NCBI GenBank assembly: GCA_029817715.1
Contig: JARUPY010000164.1
Coordinates: forward strand, 1,182,001-1,246,000
DNA: 64,000 nucleotides
Source: Melastoma dodecandrum
Taxonomy: Eukaryota > Streptophyta > Magnoliopsida > Myrtales > Melastomataceae
Reading direction: 5' to 3'
A model generated the notes under the pieces. The model saw only the letters and a list, made by a program, of their open reading frames with translations, was not told the origin of the DNA and did no database searches. Each line of letters starts with the position of its first letter. Position 1 is the stretch's first letter. The position numbers and the translations under genes were made by a program. Shown here piece by piece: positions 60,490 through 64,000 of this stretch.

Positions 60490-62412
60490 ATGTTCAAGCT
60501 TTCGCCTCGGAGCAGGGGCCAGCGGTCGAAAGGGTTCAAGGTGAAGCACGCTATTCAGATCCTTCTCCTTCTTGGGATCTGCATTTGGCTGCTGTACCAA
60601 GTCAGGCATTCGCAAGAGAAGAAGGCAGAGTATGATAGGGGTGAGAGTGGTGCGACTGAAGTCCTCAAGTTTGGGAGGAAGGATCTCCCACGTGTGCAGG
60701 ATGTTGCTGTAAAGGACGTGAGGCACAAGGAGGACGAAGAAGAGGAAGAGAACAGGCACGAGGATGAACAAAATAGGACCCAAGAGAGCGTGGACAGTGG
60801 AAACGTCGAGATGCAGGAACATGATCAGCAGAAGTCTAACAGTGAAGCAGAGCTTGGGGAGGAAAGCACGAGAGATGGTAGCAGAGAGAATATTGGCAAT
60901 GAGAATGAGAAGGAAAATGGCAAGGTCCGGGAAACGGAAAATGGGGAGAAGACAAGTAGTGAAAGCAGCGAGCAGGATAATATGACGGAGCAGAATGTCG
61001 AGGAGGGTCAGCAGAAAGAAGCGACCAATTTGAAGGAAGAGATGAGTGGAAGCGAAATGGATGGTCAAGTAAAAGAGACGGAAGAGGGTGGTATCAGAGA
61101 AGTCAGCTCGACGGAGAACCATGTGGATGATGGAAGTGATGGCCATGATACATCTAGTGCAGTCGTCAATGAGTCGGAGAACAGTGTTGGTGCTGATAAA
61201 CAAGATGACACCGGAAGTTCGGATAAGCAAGATGAGCATGAGGAGACCAAAGTAAAGGACGGGGGCTCTAGTGGAGATAATAAACCCAGTAGCTCTAGAG
61301 GTGATGATGTTCATCAAGGTGATAATAATCAGCAGGATTCCGAGAGTTCTCTTTTGCAATCGGATGAAGGTGGCCAACCCAATGAGCAAGTCTCACAAAC
61401 AACAGATGCTGCGGAAGAAAATGAAGCATCAGGGTCATCTGAGCAGAGTGAGTCAGATGCATCTAATGCTGCCGAAGTACATCAAGAAGAGGCTAACCAA
61501 CGGGATGGTGGTGATCAGTCAGCCACTGGAGAAACATCTCCAGCGACAAGTGAAAATGTAGACTCAAACTCTGGGGAATTCCAGGACTCCTCTGGTAATT
61601 CTGAGCAGAGTTCTGATAATGATAAATCTGGTTTGGAGAATGGGTCGGAAGCTGCAGAAAACAACATTGGCACTCAAGATGACAGTTCTCACGAGAGTAC
61701 GGGAGCTGAAGGGACTGGGCAGACAGTAGAGGAAACAAAGGACAACGAGAACACCGGCGCTGGTCAAGACAGTAACATTGATACATCAGACACTTCAGAA
61801 ACCAATGGCAATGCTCAGGGAGGTGGCAATGCAGACACGGAAGCGGAGCAGAACCATGGGGATGACAATTCAAGCGCCTCTAGTGATGTCAGCACCGTTG
61901 AAAAGGTACAAGAAGTATCTTCTAGTAACTCAGGGGGCCGTGAAAACGGCGAACATGGAAGTGACAACGCTGATGCTGGGGTTTCTGGAAATAACGAGGC
62001 TTCAAAGTCGGATAACAGTAAGGAACATGAGGAGACGTCTGAGACTGCAAATACTAGCTCGGAAGAAGCGGGCAATGGGAATAGTGATGGCGGTTTCTCT
62101 GGAAATGAGTCTACATCAAAGTCAGAAAATCCTCAGGAACAGCAGGATGCATCTGATACCACAAACACTAATACAGATGCAACCAGCAAAGATAATGAAA
62201 ATGCCGATGGTTCTGGCAATGACGGCGCGTCAAAGGGAGAGAGTACTGAAGAACAGAAGGACACATCTGAAGGAACAAGTACTGAATCAAACATTGCCCA
62301 GACAGATGCCGTAGATACATCGCAGGAAAAACAGGACGTTCAGACTGATTCAGAAACCTCGTCGGATTCAGGAAGTGGAGGTACCAATAGCGGGGACGTA
62401 GCTGCGGAGTAA
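60490..62412 (+). CDS. Acidic type II membrane-anchored protein of unknown function
   Basis: 640 residues, one coding exon. Residues 1-20 (MFKLSPRSRGQRSKGFKVKH) are basic, 21-38 (AIQILLLLGICIWLLYQV) form a single membrane segment, and the rest is hydrophilic, so a type II anchor with a lumenal or extracellular C-terminus is likely. The FKVKH-membrane-YQV-KK region and LKFGRKDLPR (59-68) look conserved in a plant-specific family often labelled dentin sialophosphoprotein-like. The remainder is almost only Ser, Asp, Glu, Asn, Gln, Gly and Thr, and surely disordered. Codons for residues 499-612 (61984-62325) make three tandem 38-residue repeats beginning SGN. A start 18 bases upstream would need GTG, so ATG at 60490 was chosen. 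The function is unknown. Confidence 0.85.
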   Translation: MFKLSPRSRGQRSKGFKVKHAIQILLLLGICIWLLYQVRHSQEKKAEYDRGESGATEVLKFGRKDLPRVQDVAVKDVRHKEDEEEEENRHEDEQNRTQESVDSGNVEMQEHDQQKSNSEAELGEESTRDGSRENIGNENEKENGKVRETENGEKTSSESSEQDNMTEQNVEEGQQKEATNLKEEMSGSEMDGQVKETEEGGIREVSSTENHVDDGSDGHDTSSAVVNESENSVGADKQDDTGSSDKQDEHEETKVKDGGSSGDNKPSSSRGDDVHQGDNNQQDSESSLLQSDEGGQPNEQVSQTTDAAEENEASGSSEQSESDASNAAEVHQEEANQRDGGDQSATGETSPATSENVDSNSGEFQDSSGNSEQSSDNDKSGLENGSEAAENNIGTQDDSSHESTGAEGTGQTVEETKDNENTGAGQDSNIDTSDTSETNGNAQGGGNADTEAEQNHGDDNSSASSDVSTVEKVQEVSSSNSGGRENGEHGSDNADAGVSGNNEASKSDNSKEHEETSETANTSSEEAGNGNSDGGFSGNESTSKSENPQEQQDASDTTNTNTDATSKDNENADGSGNDGASKGESTEEQKDTSEGTSTESNIAQTDAVDTSQEKQDVQTDSETSSDSGSGGTNSGDVAAE

Positions 62413-63211
62413 AGCCACTCCGCCCTCTGCTCACGTATTTATTGGAGGTGGGTTTGCTTGCCATGTTTCGAGTTTATATCTTATACTGAGTGGTCTGTAG
62501 ATGGTGTAAGCACGGATAACCGTCACGCCGCTTTCGTATATCTTCTGTTGTACCATTAGTGTGTGGTCTACACCCTCTTATTGCTCGCAATTGTCAAATA
62601 ACTGGATTCCTTGGTATTTATTCATGTTCTATTGATGGTATTTTTTCATGTTCTGTTTTCGGTATTCTCCAGAGTGCGAACTCGTCCTCCGTTCCCCTCC
62701 GGTCGTAAATGTTTCTCTAATTGCGCGGTTGGTCTATCTGATCACCTTCGAGAATAAGGTCATTTCTTTCCCGAGTTCTTATATGCTTTCCTGGTTCAAT
62801 GTCATTGTCGATGGGATCAAGTTTCACCTCACCGGTTTTTGCACTCAACTTATCAATTAATTTAATTATGGTGAAACTAACATAGGGATAAGATGCTTTT
62901 ACTTTGGGAATACGGATAATCATGCTTAGGATTTCATCTTTTTAATATTTAAAAGAATTGTGTTTTATAAATGGGCACCTTTAACAGCAAGGCAAGCGCC
63001 TTGCATAGCGCTTTATGGCTCAGATTATGAGAGACGTTTGAGCTTTAAGGACGCCATAGCGCCTTAACAACAAGGGAAAAAATCATTATAAAAGCATTTA
63101 GCTGAATGATGAATAGCAGATTGTTGTCATATGTAGAACATCATCTATTCATACAATATTTGTAATGAGTCAGGACAATAACTAAGCCTAGGTAAATAAC
63201 CAATGGAAAAC
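62413..63211. other. 3' flank and AT-rich spacer
   Basis: 3'UTR of the 60490 gene at the start, then spacer. At 62980-63080 a cluster of AAGGC/GCGCCTT words (AGCAAGGCAAGCGCCTTGCA and CGCCATAGCGCCTTAACAAC) forms a weak inverted arrangement. Confidence 0.45.
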
Positions 63212-63600
63212 TGTTTATGAGTGGAACAACACGTCTCGATATTCGACAAACATCACAGTGATTGTAAAAGTAAAAGTCGTCGCCAACACTTTTAAGCAAA
63301 CAACAAATTGAAAGACATTAATACGTAAACAAGAACACTTACTTCCACTACTGAAAACAGAGTAAAATAAGACAACCAAGCAGCCCTTCGGGTTTTTGAA
63401 TGATTTTCCTGTATTTATTAGAAGAAACTAATCCCGTATTTATACTAACATTTGATCTTATTCTAACAATAATCATTAACACTACCGCTACCATGACCGA
63501 AAGACACATTTTGCACATGTTAAATTAAAACCCACTGCACACTTAACATATTTCGACTAAGTCTTAGCAGAAATTTGACTAGAAATTGGCTAATTCTTGG

Positions 63601-63815
63601 AACTTCGACTGAAAATAGGCTAAGTCTGGAACTTCGACTGAAAATAGGCTAAGTCTGGAACTTCGACTGAAAATTAGCTAAGTCTGGAACTTCAACTGAA
63701 ATTTCGCGAAGTCTGGAACTTCGACTAAAATTTGGCCAAATCTAGAATTTCGACTGAAATTTGGCCAAGTCTGGAACTTCAACTGAAATTTGGACAAGTC
63801 TGAAACTTCGACCGA
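63601..63815. repeat. 29-bp tandem repeat, about 8 units
   Basis: Units start with AACTTCGACT (or a close variant) at 63601, 63630, 63659, 63688, 63717, 63746, 63775 and 63804, exactly 29 bases apart without indels. The first three are nearly identical (AACTTCGACTGAAAATAGGC and so on); later ones drift. Confidence 0.9.
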
Positions 63816-63823
63816 AACCCTTC

Positions 63824-63985
63824 CTTCGACTAAGACTTAGTTGAAGTTCGACTGAAACATTTCCTTCGACCAAGACTTAGTCAAATTTCAACTGAAGCTT
63901 TCCTTCGACTAAGACTTAGTCAAAGTTCGACTGAAACATTTCCTACGACTAAGACTTAGTCAAATTTCGACTGAACTTCACGGTT
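63824..63985. repeat. 39-40-bp tandem repeat, about 4 units
   Basis: Follows the 29-bp array directly. The unit is CCTTCGACTAAGACTTAGTC plus AAAGTTCGACTGAAACATTT. It shares the TTCGACTGAAA core with the 29-bp repeat, so it probably arose from it. Confidence 0.85.
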
Positions 63986-64000
63986 GTGCTTCGACTAACA

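Larger units (their letters stand above)
63212..64000 (-). mobile_element. LTR of the element A family (runs off the window)
   Basis: Starts TGTTTATGAGTGGAACAACACG. It aligns in order with LTR A (3172-3741): ACACGTCTCGATAT against ACACGTCGCGATAT, GTCGCCAAY, AAGAACACTTAC against AAGAACTTAC, and CCCTTCGGGTTTTTGAATGATT against CCATTCAGGGTCATAAAATGATT. It continues to the window end, at least 789 bp. The extra length is made by tandem repeats. Confidence 0.6.

Noticed and set aside
60121..61389. 422-residue open frame on the minus strand opposite the acidic gene
   Set aside because: It mirrors the codon pattern of the plus-strand gene (acidic codons give Leu/Ile/Phe-rich antisense), has no promoter and crosses the 5'UTR intron. 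It is a shadow.
62980..63080. Hairpin or MITE of AAGGC/GCGCCTT words
   Set aside because: The pairing is short and imperfect, and no target duplication or defined ends were seen.

Overview
The window is plant nuclear DNA. Four spliced or intron-bearing host loci of plant type lie in a sea of LTR retrotransposons. The ribosomal-protein gene carries a classic angiosperm promoter (telo-boxes plus TGGGCY site II elements), and the introns are short GT-AG introns. The species cannot be named from the sequence alone.

Host loci: (1) 14069-15381 (+), a five-exon gene for a 182-residue charged, probably nucleolar protein, tentatively NOL7-like. (2) 51518-56899 (+), a VPS16 (VACUOLELESS1) locus with many recognisable exons. 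It looks broken: a central coding segment of about 100 residues is missing, and there is an in-frame TAA, a one-base deletion in exon 9 and a phase problem at the exon 1/2 junction. (3) 57836-59294 (-), an intact four-exon gene for 60S ribosomal protein L18a (eL20), 178 residues. (4) 60490-62412 (+), an intact single-coding-exon gene with a 5'UTR intron for a 640-residue, very acidic, type II membrane-anchored protein of unknown function that ends in three 38-residue tandem repeats.

Repeat layout: 1-5082 holds two minus-strand Ty3/gypsy elements, with element A apparently inserted in the gag of element B. A solo LTR follows at 5500-6299, then a decayed, internally deleted Ty1/copia at 7117-9830 and a gypsy gag plus a duplicated LTR-like block at 10144-12420. 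A PIF/Harbinger-like MITE lies at 13206-13529. Two complete but inactivated gypsy elements have perfect 5-bp target duplications: 15544-21064 (minus, AGTTG) and 24775-30005 (plus, AGAGT). An Athila-like gypsy, deleted so that its 5' LTR abuts the pol C-terminus, lies at about 32351-35905. Two diverged copies of a Tat-like pol lie at 36110-38560 and 42900-44990. A copia gag and LTR (44994-46617) is interrupted by another LTR element (46618-48480). A plant-mobile-domain-like fragment lies at about 48550-49060. The window ends in an LTR related to element A, rich in tandem repeats.

The most unusual object is at 49981-51232: a 1.25-kb foldback element with 0.5-kb inverted arms built from iterated TTTACTAA/TTAGTAAA words, flanked by a near-perfect 9-bp duplication (Mutator-like) and ending about 285 bp upstream of the VPS16 start codon. 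The third- and fourth-locus promoters face away from each other across about 1.2 kb. Apart from this proximity, nothing suggests that the four loci work together.
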